The notes beneath the pieces were generated by a model that made no database searches, was not told the DNA's origin, and saw only the letters and a list, made by a program, of their open reading frames with translations. 64,000 bases of DNA from Diphasiastrum complanatum (lineage: Eukaryota; Streptophyta; Lycopodiopsida; Lycopodiales; Lycopodiaceae): positions 30,985 to 94,984 of the forward strand of contig MU831951.1 in NCBI GenBank assembly GCA_029204225.1, in the 5' to 3' direction. Position 1 is the first letter of the stretch, and every line of letters begins with the position of its first letter. Positions 22,587 to 33,940 of this stretch are shown here, one piece after another. The translations under genes and the position numbers were made by a program.

Positions 22587-23178
22587 CTATTTCTTTTTTG
22601 TGGCTAGACGAATATTATGCTTGGATGTATCTCGAGCTCCCTCACTTTCCATCAACCTATCTAGTATCAGCAATGCAGCAAAGCTTCGCAGATCTCGAAT
22701 ATCCAACTGCAAGCATTCTAGACCGTGGCAGTAACTAAGGTGCAGCTCTGGCAACATCCAAATCCTTACTATTTTGTAGCCCAAGACTCTTGAAACAAGT
22801 GCAAAAAAATTGCCAACCAGCCTCTACCAAACGCCTATGTCAGCTCTTTCAGCATGATGCAGCATTGGCCTAATGCAATGATTCCATCATATCTAGCCTC
22901 ACATCTGGATATTTCAAGGCTCACCAAGCGACTGTAGCTGTTGGCGAGCGTGATCAGGCTTACATTTTTGTGAATATGCCAAGAGCAGACTTTGACACAG
23001 AGCCAATCAGATGCAGGATATGCAAATTTTGGCATGCCGATATTACAATCAAAGCCTCATCTATATCTGTGACTGTGATATTTGAGTGTGCAAGCAATAG
23101 CGCTTCGCCAAATCCACAAATGAAGATGCAAGCGCAAGTTAAATCCATAGCGATCAGGTTTGGAAATCTCACATTCAT
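22587..23178 (-). pseudogene. F-box/LRR (RNI-like) protein pseudogene fragment
   Basis: The minus strand encodes leucine-rich-repeat segments resembling plant F-box/LRR proteins. They include FPNLIAMDLTCACIF, ACQNLHILHLIG, SLEISRCEARYDGIIALGQCC followed by MLKELT, and further down LPELHLSYCHGLECLQL. They lie in at least three frames (23178-22960, 23035-22835, 22784-22587), so frameshifts and stops break the gene. No F-box is seen and the ends are undefined. The family assignment is from memory of such repeats and is not certain; it may be a captured or decayed host gene. Confidence 0.55.
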
Positions 23179-25250
23179 GTGGCAGCTTTGCTGGAGAGGT
23201 CACTGCGGAGGTTGTGTATGCCAACTATGGAAGAGATGAAGAAGCTGAAAGAGTTGGGAATTCTTGTTGCAGGGTCTGTGGTGATAGCAAGATATGGAAC
23301 AATTTTTTGAGGGGATATTGTCGACAGTGCTGAGGCAGTAGGAGCACTCAGAGTGCCAATTTACACTAGAATATAAAAGCTTCTTTCCTTATTCAAAGTG
23401 GCTGCCATCAACTGGTGTTCAAAGAGGCTCCCTCGACAGGCAATTAAGGGTGATCTTCTTAGACCAGGCTGTCCAAGCACAGCAACTACTGAAAGGCTCG
23501 TCGTGTCTGATCTGACTCTGGAACTTCCAAAAATTCCAAGTCTACCCATGTCCGCAGCTCAAGACATGCTTCCAATATTGTGTGTCTACATTAATTGGAG
23601 GCCCTGTAGCTCCTTTCAACTGCCACAGTACGTGCTCTTGATTTGGTTGCATAGAAAATTATGTGAAGTAAATATTAGGTTTGGAGCACCTATATTGGAG
23701 AGAGTTGAGCCACAATATATTTAATTTGTCGTGGATTCTCGTAAGCGTGAGCTCCCAAGGCTGGCAGCGTACCACTTGCTAGTGTTAGCGTACATCAAGA
23801 ATCAATCAATCAATCAATCGCACAGGGGAATCACTCAAACAAATGATCTTTATCTGTGTACCATATAGTCTAGATTGCATTTGTTTGTGCATTTTGTAGG
23901 ATATTTCACATGCTTGAGTATGCATAATGAATAGCATCAAGAAATCTTTTTTTCTCTTGCTCATGGAGAAATCTTGAGAAATGGTTGTGAATGGTCTTAT
24001 TTGAATATCATAATAAATTGAAGCAAGAAAATCCAAAGTTGTATGGTCCAATCTAAAAACTTACCAAGTCCTAAGTATACATAGGTTTATGAAAGTTTCA
24101 TACACAAAGGGACAAACCTAGATGCGTCTCGGATTGGCAAAACGCTCTTTAACCATGAAACGCACATCAACAACGCATTACAACGATCTTCAAAATACTA
24201 AATAGATTCAAGTAAAATTGAGGTCCTATTTTCAAGACATAGTAACAAAGAAAATTAGAAAATAAAACACTCCGATCATGCACTAACAACACCATAATGT
24301 TGATCTATGTACATCAATGAGTCAAATAATTTAGTTTACGAGCATATTTTGCACAAAGCTATCTCAAGAACATATTTTGGTCGAACACATTTGCGTAATC
24401 TTTTTGAAACAATCCAAACACATCATTTGTCTATTTTCATAATGTAATAACTTATTCATATTCATATTCATAATGTAATAATTAATTCATATTCACAAAA
24501 ACAAAATGAGTATAGTCCACCGAAGAGATTAGATATGGTTTGTATATGGTATTACTGGAAATGAATTAAATAAGAAGTTCAATTCTAAAATAAATTGAAA
24601 GAGCAATATGATAACGCAAGTTCCTCAGGCGTCAAAGACAACCATCGTCTGCTCAGAAGTTGAGGAGTTGTAGATGTCCGTGTTCTGATCAAAGTGAGTG
24701 AACAAGTGTTATCAAACAACAATGAAGTGCATTCAAATCGCAATAAGCAATCATCTACGTTATACATAGATAGAAAAGCGTGTTGCTGCTATATTACACT
24801 GAAGCACAACAATGACATTTACAACCAAAATGACGGCGTAATTGGGAGGCTCAAAATCATTCGTCTCATGGACGGAGCATCACGTAGAGTGTGCCTGGAT
24901 GATTCATTTATAGACTTCATCCATGTATTAATTACAATAAATGTTTGTCATCTAATTAGGTAAGCTGTTGTACTTGGAAGTATTTGCCTTGTGATGACAA
25001 CTATACAGTGTGTACACAGTCAACCTGTAGGGAATGTTGACGAGGACGTCACAATTCTCTCACTTTGCATTTTAGGAGAAGTGGCTTTCTCTCACTTCGC
25101 AAATTCTGAGAAGTGGCTTGGAACGTTCCTAGTTCAATATAGACGACCTTCGGCATTTTTTCTCTCTCTTCGAGATTTTCCGAAAAAGCCGAAGGTGCCC
25201 TAAAACAGTTCAATTCTTGAAAGTAGATGACCTTTGAAAAATTTCTCTAT
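23179..25250. other. Unassigned region
   Basis: A 108-codon plus frame at 23398-23724 has no motif I recognise and no support from neighbours. A short (AATC)5 repeat lies at about 23800-23820. Near 25080-25200 a CTCACTTCGCAAATTCTGAGAAGTGGC-like segment is repeated imperfectly. I see no gene. Confidence 0.35.
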
Positions 25251-25683
25251 CTTCACATTTTGCGAAAAAGCCGAAGGTGTTGAAAACAGTTAAACTTTTC
25301 GAACTGTGCATAAGTTAACTTCTTCAAAATAATTAAACGGAAGAAGCCGAAGGCAAGTGTTGCAGTTTTCGAAAAAATGTGATAAACGCGAAATGTGCAA
25401 CACTCTGTGTATTTTTCTTCAAACTGTTGAAGTGTTGCACTTTTCGGAAAATTGCGAAAAATGCGAATTGTGCGACACTTAGTGTATTTCTGCAGACTGT
25501 TGAAAAGGGGGTTTTGACATTCTGCGAGTAAATAATTTGCGAGTTTTGCGAGTTTCTTCCATGACATGCTCCAACAAAATGGTAGCACGTCTCTTTCTAT
25601 GCCACTACAAGATTTTTTAATAACAAGAATGATGGTTTGATGCATACTTAAAAATGTGACTATCCATCAAACTCTAAATAGGT
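25251..25683. repeat. Degenerate repeat DNA related to the LTR at 3957
   Basis: On the minus strand it shares short blocks with the LTR at 3957-5071 (CTGCAGAAATACAC, GCGACAC, TTCGCATTTTTCGC) and on the plus strand GTTTTGCGAGTTTCTT with 13915. The resemblance is patchy and may only be the same low-complexity motif. Confidence 0.35.
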
Positions 25684-26060
25684 GATGCCTAGATATCCTA
25701 GAAGCAAAAAAGTTTAACTTATCCGATTCGACGAATTCGGTTTCCAAATGGGCGGTTCGAATCTGTTTGAGAATCGGGCCGATTCGAATCAGACATGAAA
25801 CTATACTTGGAGCAAATGATGGTTTGATTCAAGCGGATGAGCTAGTTCAGTTAGAAGATCTGTCAACCTTTGTACTTTTAGAAGCATGTGCCAATCTTGA
25901 TGTAGGTCAACGTGGGCTCAGAGACCGGGAGGTGACTAAGTACTTGGTTCGTTGGAAAGGTAGTTCTAACAACAAGGACACTTGGGAAAAGGAGCAAGAC
26001 CTTAGTCCGAGATTCCCATATTCCCTTCCTTAAAAGAAAAGTCCTTTTAAGGGTAGGGAA
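25684..26060 (+). pseudogene. Gypsy chromovirus 3' end with chromodomain (second copy)
   Basis: A frame open at 25767-26033 encodes the chromodomain: EDLSTFVLLEACANLDVG, then EVTKYLVRWKGSS and TWEKEQDL. It ends shortly before a polypurine tract (GGGTAGGGAA) and the LTR. It is the best preserved of the three copies, without the frameshift seen at 11220, but lacks RT and the integrase core. The flank to its left differs from that of the first copy, so the shared block starts about here. Confidence 0.82.
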
Positions 26061-26566
26061 TGTTAAAGACCACCCAACCCCTTGGGTCCCACACCTAACT
26101 CAAAACTAGATGTTGGACTGGGCCTATTGACTTGAGCATTGACTCGTGGGCTACATGCATGCCACTTGTGATAATCAGGGATATGTGCTGGGCATGGATA
26201 CTCCTACCTTGCAGGTGTACAAGGAGAGGAAATCTCAGTTACCCTTCGTTCTATCTACCTAGGTGTTGGTGGATGGTAGTGCGCATGTGCATAGCCAGGA
26301 TCCTACGGCGGGGTGGATCGAGGGCGTTCGGTTTCTTGTGTTGATCGACACCTAGCAGTTTCTGGTGATTGCAAAACATAACAGCTTGTACCAAGCTCGG
26401 ACCATATAAAAACTTGTACTGGGGAAGAAAAGAACATTCCCACTACTAAAACGTCAACCAAGTGCTAACACAACAATCAACTTATCATACAAGCACCTAT
26501 ATACTAGATAGCTATACGAAAACAGAACTCTACTTGTTAAGGTAATTGACCAAAATGTTTTTAACA
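26061..26566 (+). repeat. Chromovirus 3' LTR, internally deleted (506 bp)
   Basis: It begins TGTTAAAGACCACC and ends TTTTTAACA. It matches 11398-12025 but lacks about 120 bp; the gap joins at a shared GGAT/TCCTA sequence. TATA box CATATAAAA at about 26403. The LTR end lies 324 bp downstream of the SmD2 stop codon. Confidence 0.85.
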
Positions 26567-26889
26567 GTGCCATGACGAGGGCAGAAGGTGGCCAAAATCC
26601 AGTGACCTCTGACGACAATGACAACATATTTGAGGCACTTTTTTTCTAGGGTTTTTACATACAATACAAAAGTCAGATAAAAATCTCAAATGCTCCATTG
26701 TAACCCAAAAAAAGACGAGGCTATGTAGATCCTAGCTGCAGCAGTATGACAACGATCTTGCTTTGATTCCAAGTTTCCCAAATTTACCAGCAGCAAGGAG
26801 TGGGTCGTAAATTGAAGTTTCACAGAAGGCTAAAATTAATTCTTACTTTCTGAGGCTCCATAGTTTTACACTTAATCTCGATGCTTGGA
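26567..26889 (-). other. SmD2 3' flank
   Basis: Sequence between the chromovirus LTR and the SmD2 stop, shared with 12026-12348. It probably includes the 3' UTR. No other feature is seen. Confidence 0.55.
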
Positions 26890-27810
26890 TCACTTAGGAT
26901 TCCGAAGAACAATAATAACAGAGTCGCCACGAAGGAACATTTTGCTGATAAATCTGTCTTTATTTACTGGTTTTGCCTTCTTCTTGCCTTTTCCTGTTTT
27001 TGGTACCTGGCAACGTCCGGATTTGCAATTAATTAATAATTGGAAGTAATCATAAAATTCAACGGTCCTTAACAGCATTTAGTTGGATAGTACGTAACAA
27101 GCTGCACTTCAAATTGAAACTAATTTCATCGTTCTTTCTGGTGAAAACGAGCATATTTGCCTTGTTACAATAACTTCAACAAAGGAAGAGAGCATCAAAC
27201 CTCAGTCCACATTTCCTTGACATTTTCCAGGACCATGTTGCAGTGCCTATCAAAGGCTTTCACTCGCCCTAAAAGCTTCCGATTATTTCTGCAATTGATC
27301 AAAACCTAACATGAAATACAACCAGCTTGTCAGACATTGTACTGATTCAAACATACGATGTGAGTAACAAAATACAAGGGCAGTAACTTACGAGGAAAGT
27401 CCTACATTAAGCCAGTCTGGTAAAGGTAGCTGCAGTACGGTTCTCAAATACCAGAAACACTCCATTGTGAACAAATTAACAACAGTAAGTTCTGAACTCT
27501 TCATCGCAACTTTTGTGCTTCAAATTCAACACTGTTACTCATTAGTATGCAGACTCACCTGTGTGTTGTTCTTAACACTCATTGTCAGAACAGAAAGTGG
27601 CCCAGTGCTGAATTCGTCTGCTTCTGTCTTTTCCTGATTTAAACATGTACAACAAATAAAAATTTAGAAACATATGCATTCCACATACGTGCATCCAAGA
27701 CGTCACAATAAACCAGGCTTAAAAGGTTACAATCGCCACTGGAAAGGATGGTGATTCTGCTCCTGATCATTTAAGTATAGTGGTATACTTACTTGTGTAT
27801 CCTCCTCCAT
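26890..27810 (-). CDS. SmD2: Small nuclear ribonucleoprotein SmD2, four coding exons
   Basis: SmD2 is one of the seven Sm proteins forming the ring on spliceosomal U1, U2, U4 and U5 RNAs in the nucleus. Coding exons on the minus strand are 27810-27793 (MEEDTQ), 27633-27559 ([16 protein letters not shown]...), 27305-27201 ([15 protein letters not shown]..., the Sm1 motif) and 27006-26890 ([10 protein letters not shown] ... [13 protein letters not shown], the Sm2 motif). The introns are 159, 253 and 194 bp, all GT-AG, and all keep the frame. The joined frame is 104 codons, against about 108 in Arabidopsis SmD2. The difference is a short N-terminal exon that may lie at ATGAGCTCG (28700-28692), but I could not find a splice that joins it in frame. 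There is no stop or frameshift. It is the only complete copy of four in the window, so it is either the parental gene or a recent full duplicate. Confidence 0.88.
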
Positions 27811-29001
27811 GGGCTTTACTCCACTGCAGATGGCGCCAGAGCACAAGCAACGTAGGTGAAGAGACTATTATTCAAAACTGATATATGAAAACCAACAAGA
27901 CTTATATAAAGCATATATTCTAGATCGTATTTCTTTCTTTTCAAAAGTCGTATTGCAGCAACAGTAGCGACTGTTAATTTGAAATCTATTTCACTCGTTT
28001 AGGGTTTGTTCAGGCAGATTTGGTAAATGAACTGATGATGCTTATTAACAAACACACACAAACCATTGTCACAAATTCAAGTGTACAGCACAAACCTAAA
28101 AATCTAACAATGAATACGTGAAAAACACTACAGCACCACCACTTATTAACCTCAAATCTTGGACTAGAACAAGCTTGTATTAAAAAGTAAAAACCAAGGA
28201 ACCCAAAATACTACTACTTCTAGATTGTATTAATTTTTTTCAAACCATATATTTTGTGGCCTACCGGTACGACGCACTTTGGCATGCTTTAAACAAAGGG
28301 CAAGGCTAAACCTAAATCCTAAAAAAGGCTATATGCATTGGACAAAGCTATGATTAACAAAACTACAATCCCATGAAGGACGTTGGTTACAACAAAACCA
28401 TCAACGCAAAATCTCGATAAAAAGCTAAGCACAAAAATAAAGTCCTCATATCGGCAATACATAGTGCATCACAGGCAGGATTCTATCTGCTTATGCCCTT
28501 CTTGGTATGAGAATCTAACCAGATGAAAAACTTAGATGCAATGTTTATTTTCCTGAAAAAATCTCACTACATTTTTGCGAGGAGTTAGTGAATACAACCA
28601 TACTAAACAATGAAATCAGTCACAAAACAGAAACAACAAAACAAACAAAAACAGCTGCAAACGTAAAACTAAATTGAGAAAACAGAAGAACCGAGCTCAT
28701 GGTGTCAGATAGATGAGGCAAGCGTTTGGATCTTGGCGATGCTGGTGCACCTTCCTCGTTCTCGTATGCTTGCTGGAGAGAGTTGGAGAAGACGAGCAGA
28801 AAAGAATAGCGATCGCAAAAATATGAGAAAAAATAACCTACCTTTACTTGCAAGGGCACGTCCTTCATCTACGGGCTCTAACCCAGTTTCTAAGGATCCT
28901 TGGCCTTCTTGACCACCCTTTAAGATATACCCACTCAGTGTCAAGGGACAGTCCCCATTGCCCCTAAATCTGGGATTGGGCCACTTGGGCCCTTGAAGCA
29001 C
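27811..29001 (-). other. SmD2 5' region: first intron and upstream exon candidates
   Basis: The acceptor CTGCAG is at 27829-27824. Candidate upstream exons are ATGAGCTCG|GT at 28700 and a frame ending GGTAGGTT at about 28840 (DEGRALASK, part of a 98-codon ORF at 29001-28705). The same arrangement is kept in the copies at 33941 and 49420. I cannot decide which of these are transcribed. Confidence 0.4.
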
Positions 29002-29420
29002 AACATTGTATCCCCCTTGTCGGGGCGTTATTGTTGAAGAGTCCCGTTGTTCCCACGCTTGCTTAGGGCCCGAATCTGAAAATCATGGGGGCCATCATTC
29101 CTCCCATCGTCAATGGTTGGTTGCGTAGCCTAGGTTGCCAAAACCCCAATGTTTAGCTTCATGAGCTCTTCCCAACCAGCCCCACTTGGTTCACGATGCC
29201 CTGCCATTGCTTGGTACATGGCGACCTAGCTTGGAAGATGGTGGATAGTGTGAGCTGCAACCAATGATTGATCCTCTGCAATGGCACAACAACCTACCCT
29301 TGTCATGCCAATCCCGGGTGGCCCATGGGCATGTCCCAAATCCAACGTCAATATGGATGGGTGAGTATTGTTTGTATCAAAACAACAATGTAAAAAAAAA
29401 TCTTAACTGGGAGTATTTGC
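29002..29420. repeat. Upstream DNA shared by the three SmD2 copies
   Basis: Present again at about 35150-35570 and inverted at about 49760-50180. No gene recognised. Confidence 0.5.
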
Positions 29421-29424
29421 CCAA

Positions 29425-29520
29425 GCATCCACCCACGACACTCTCGGCTAGGAATAGAATTGAACCTAGACAAACAAGTCGAACCAACCATGCTACATCA
29501 CCACAGCATGCATGTATCTG
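29425..29520 (-). mobile_element. tRNA-derived SINE-like sequence (candidate)
   Basis: The minus strand has an A-box-like TAGCATGGTTGG and, about 25 bp on, a B-box-like GGTTCAATTCTATTCC, as in tRNA-derived SINEs. The same sequence recurs at 35572-35667 and, inverted, at 49670-49745, each time as part of the larger duplicated segment. No cloverleaf acceptor stem is seen, so it is not a tRNA gene. Confidence 0.35.
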
Positions 29521-30829
29521 ATCCCAAAACAATGATATCTACACACATGAGAATGGAGTTTACAGTGACCTTTCCCGTAAATTGTAGAGGCAAAATGCCC
29601 TAGAAATAAAGACTATCCCATCTTCCATTCATTTTGTTTTGCACAAATGATTTAACTAAGATATGATATCATATTTAATAAGTTTGATTTCTCAAAAGAA
29701 TTCAGTGAGCGTGCAGAGGGATTGATCGCCTCTTTGGATCTTCTCTGCCATGATTGGGAATGGAGAACCCCTAGAAAAAAGAGCCTAGGAATTGATGATT
29801 CTTATGCAAGATAAGATGGACATAACCTAGACCCCCTTCCCTAGAAAGTTTGCACTTGGGTGAATTCCCAAGTTGTAACATAGAAAATTAAACTATATCA
29901 TGACTAACATTAAATGTTGAGCCAACTACCTTCCTTGCATGTCAACAATAGCTTACCTACTTTTCCACATGGCTTAAGGGCTTATGGACACATAGGTAAG
30001 GCCCCTTCCTCCCCTCTCACTTGACAAATTCTAACTCCCATGCAACCTTCCCCCACCTTTACACATCATTCTTTCACTCCACTTACCCTTATTCCACTAT
30101 AAGTCTCCTCCACACCTCACACACTTCAATTTGACACATCACCACCTTTGCCAAGCCTCCAAACTCCCTATAAAAGAAGTAGTGTGCCCTCCCACTATCC
30201 CCTAATTCCAATTAATGAATATTTTGCTTTTCTTTTGTTTGCTTGTATGTGTACCTGCTTGGAGAAGGTGATTTTGGAGCTATGGCTCAAGGAGACCATG
30301 CCAAAATTGATGGGAGCTTTTGGATGATCCACCATCTTCAACACACGCACTTTATCTCTTCTCTCTTCCCTTCCCCTCACACTCTCTCTCATCCCTATTC
30401 ACCTTTCTCAAACCCCCTCTCTACCCTTTCCTCTCTTTCTCACCAAAAATGCTAATTCTCTCTCTTGTGCCTACACCAACAACTCTCTTACTCTCTCTCT
30501 AACTCGGCCTTCAAACTTTCATTTTTCCAGCAACTAAACACTCTTTCCCTACATGCAATAAAACTACTATCATTTTAGATCCATTCCCAAGCTTGCATGA
30601 TCAAGAAACTTCCATTTTTGGACCAAGAATCACAAAACTAGTTGCACGCATGCATTTTCCACTTCTTAAACTTTGCATGTCTGCTTTCCTCATGATAAAA
30701 CAATTTCATGCATAAGATCTCCATTCCTTTCTCTTTGCATGTCACTATTCTTGAGTCCTTTACCTTTGCATGCATGCAAAACCAATGATTATGTTTCCAT
30801 GTTCAGAAAGTCTAGCTTTGATATTGAAC
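29521..30829 (+). repeat. Duplicated segment with a promoter-like stretch
   Basis: It corresponds to 35668-36905. A TATA box (CTATAAAAGAAG) at about 30170 is followed by a CT-rich leader-like region (30340-30500). In the second copy an ATG 48 bp after the TATA opens a 79-codon frame with a hydrophobic start (MNILLVFCLLVCVG), but in this copy that frame is broken after about 18 codons. It may be the promoter and first exon of a captured gene, but I do not recognise the product. Confidence 0.4.
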
Positions 30830-32199
30830 AGTTACCAGCAACAACATCCCCACCAATAGATTTTTCTTTTTTGGGGGGAGAAGAGAGTGGATCTACTTGG
30901 ATCCACTAGAGCAGCCACATTACCAGCAACAACATCAGCAAGATCGACAACCAAGGTCACAAGTCAAACATGAAAAAGACAAGACTAAAGAAGGCAGATG
31001 GGTAATCCAAAAAGACTCAATCAGAAGAAGTACCCCAGTCACGATGAAGATCCTTCAGAAAGGGAAACAAAAGCATTGGGAAATCAGTCTCCTTCTTCAA
31101 CCAACCTCTCGTCACACATCTGCATCCATTCTCATGCCTATTGCCCAAACCATCTACCGTTGTCACTACCACCCTTCCTTCCATCTGTTTGTTTATCATC
31201 AGTTTATATTTCTTCTGAGAAATCCCTATTTTTTTATAGTCCTACCGAAGCAGTTGAAAGATCATTGCAAATGTCTTTCGAAGACCAATTGCCACCTACA
31301 ATGGTTGATCAGTCAAACGAAGACCCGAGAAGCAGGCAAAACAGCTAGAAGAACTAAAGAGGAAGATCCAAGAAGCTGAGAAGGAAAAGACAAAACTTAA
31401 GAAACAAATGAGTCAGATCAACCTTGATCAAAAGAAACTCTTTGGAGTAATGATAGTTGAATCCTCTCTTATGAAGCCCAAAGAGATCCAAACTTAACGG
31501 ATCAAAAGAAAGAGCTGCAGAAAAAAGAAAGATAAAGACAACGTGAACCTGCAAATAAAGTGAGCTCCTCACCTAGCAAGTGGTGGTCAAAGCTCGGCAT
31601 TGCAAGGGTCCAAGGCTGCAACTGTAGAACTATCAATACTCTCACACTTCCACCAAGCCTTCATCATGTTTCCTTTATGTTATCAAACTGTCCATCCAAA
31701 TCTGTTCCTACCACCAATTTATTGATGATGAGTCCATCCCCTTGAGACTGATAACCAAAGTTTGTGCAACCTGCAAATCAAAGGTTTTCCTTGAGACTGG
31801 AACTTCAACTGAGAGAATAACCACGGAAACACCCAGAGGCAAATGGAGGATACAGACCTCCCAGAAGATAGAATCTGCCAAGAAACCAAAGATGAAACTG
31901 TCAATGGCAAATACAAGTGACAAAACAAAGAAACACATGGAAAGCACTCGAGCATACAAGTTGTGAAATTGCTGAGAGCTCTCCAAATTTGAGAATGTCA
32001 ACCAATTGCAGCAATAAGACATTCTGGTTAAACTGCGGCAATTCATGAAAAACAGGTTTTGTGATAAAGACTGGCGACAATAAGCACTTGGTTTTATGTA
32101 AGCTTTTCCAAGTGACGATCGAAGATGCCAATGCAAAGCTGAGCGACATCGTCCAATATGAGTTGCAATGGGTCCTATAACACATTAGGAGTGGGATGA
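30830..32199 (+). pseudogene. 3' internal region of the gag-only LTR element
   Basis: It starts near GAACAGTTACCAGCAACAAC, which matches 44022 in the plus-strand gag-only element, and runs to the LTR at 32200. Stretches resemble a decayed protein, for example a heptad-like KQLEELKRKIQEAEKEK segment near 31340, but stops break all frames. No RT, protease or integrase motif is present. AGGAGTGGGATGA just before 32200 can serve as the polypurine tract. An almost identical inverted copy is at 53133-54500. Confidence 0.6.
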
Positions 32200-33356
32200 T
32201 GTTGGCTGATTCTGTCGAATTCCCAAGATACTCGGATAGAGCAACTCAAGAGCACCTCTCACCTTAGACCGAGGAGGTCTTTGAGAATACGAGACTAATG
32301 AAGACTGAGAGCCGAGGAATACTAGTTAGTAATGACAAGTAAGAACTGTGTAAGCCTCATGGTGAATCTCGAAAGATGGAATGACCATGTAAGAACTAGT
32401 ATTTCTAGGCAAATGTAATAAATGCAAGTAGACTCCTCTTAAAGAAGGTAGAGTGAGCCACTATTCCACTTGTAATTTGTGAAATGTGGAAATTCCACTA
32501 GGATCCACCTAAGAAGCTCTCTTGCTTATTAAAGAGATTCCCTCTTTGTTTAGAGGAGTTTTTTGTGAATTGTATCAACTCCATGCTGAAATGAGAAGAG
32601 CCTTTACGAGTTTGGTGCATCCATTGAGCTCCTTGATCATGCTTGTTTTTTGAGTGATGCATTCATGATCTTGCCCTTCCTTCCCTTTGTGTGTGGTTGT
32701 GGACTGTAGAGTGGATTAGATTTGCTGCTTTCGTAGAGTAGATTAGTTTCTTTCCTTGTTTGTGGATTAATGTAGGAACCAGCATTCAAGTAAACTACAT
32801 AGGCTGAATCTGTGGTGTAAATCTTGCATATCTCTGACATTCCAGTTCTTGATGTTCTTGGGGTGTCCAAGAATCAAAAGGCTGGTTGGTTTATTGATTC
32901 TTGGACTCCTAAAATGCTGTAGATTAGTTCTTGATTCTTGTTTTGTCAATTTATGTGATGAGAAAGCGAGTCAGAATCGTGAGGAGAAAACATTCGCGAC
33001 TCTCCTTCGAGATTCGGATGGAGTTCAGACGCGTTTGCTGGGCACTGCCAGCTGAAACACTCCTACAATCCTCCAGAGGGTAGTCAGGTACTACTTATCT
33101 ATGTTTAAGTGTGTATCCTATTGATATATGTCAAGTATTATTCAATAAGTACAGTCTCTCTATGCAAATCTAAGATTAGAGTGATTAACCATCTACAACT
33201 AACCAGAGAATTACAAGAGTGGTAGTTTAGCCACGACCTAGGGAGTATCAGCTGACGTCATGCCATCAGGTCAGATCTCTGTACTTTTGGTACTTGCGTG
33301 TTCTCTGGTGGTACTCCTTGGAGCGTGAGGACAGAGTAAACAGATCCTAGAGTGTA
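32200..33356 (+). repeat. 3' LTR of the gag-only element (about 1.16 kb)
   Basis: It starts TGTTGGCTGATTCTG directly after the polypurine-like tract. It runs to AGAGTGTAG, where SmD2 exon sequence begins. Comparison with 60804-60845 (minus strand), where the LTR end reads TCTAGAGTGTAG...GTCAACA, suggests about 12 terminal bases are missing here. Copies: 37971-38758 (partial, plus) and 51976-53132 (inverted, near identical). Confidence 0.7.
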
Positions 33357-33940
33357 GCAGTGCCTATCAAAGCCCTTCACTCGTCCTAAAAGCTTCTGAT
33401 TATTTCTGCAATTGATCACAACCTAACATGAAATACAACCAGCTTGTCAGGCATTGTACTGATTCAAACATACGATGTGAGTAACAAAATATAAGGGCAG
33501 TAACTTACGAGAAAAATCCTACATTAAGCCAGTCTGGTAAAGGTAGCTGCAGTACGGTTCTCAAATACCAGAAACACTCCATTGTGAACAAATTAACAAC
33601 AGTAACTTCTGAACTTTTCATCGCAACTTTTGTGCTCCAAATTCAACACTGATACTCATTTGTATTCAGACTCACCTGTGTGTTGTTCTTAAGACTCATT
33701 GTCAGAACAGAAAGTGGCCCAGTGCTGAATTCGTCTGCTTCTGTCTTTTCCTGATTTAAACATCTACAACAAATAAAAATTTAGAAACATATGCATTCCA
33801 CATACATGCATCCAAGATATCACAATAAACCAGGCTTAAAAGGTTACAATCGCCACTGGAAAGGATGGTGATTCTTCTCCTGATCATTTAAGTATACCTG
33901 TAAGATGCATAGGTATACTTACTTGTGTATCCTCCTCCAT
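33357..33940 (-). pseudogene. SmD2 copy 2, cut in the third coding exon by an LTR
   Basis: Exons 1 (33940-33923) and 2 (33750-33676) are intact. Exon 3 (33422-33357) ends after FDRHC and is fused to the antisense strand of the LTR. The last 13 codons of that exon and the whole final exon, with the Sm2 motif, are lost. There are a few substitutions (MSVKN to MSLKN, VLIN to VVIN, NRK to NQK). Splice sites remain, so a spliced RNA could encode a chimeric frame that ends in the LTR. Confidence 0.85.

Noticed and set aside
23398-23724. 108-codon plus-strand ORF
   Set aside because: No motif, no neighbour context and no second copy; I could not support it as a gene.
28705-29001. 98-codon ORF upstream of SmD2 as a separate gene
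   Set aside because: It is conserved in all three copies but the segment as a whole is duplicated; the codons do not match a family I know. It may be part of the SmD2 5' UTR.
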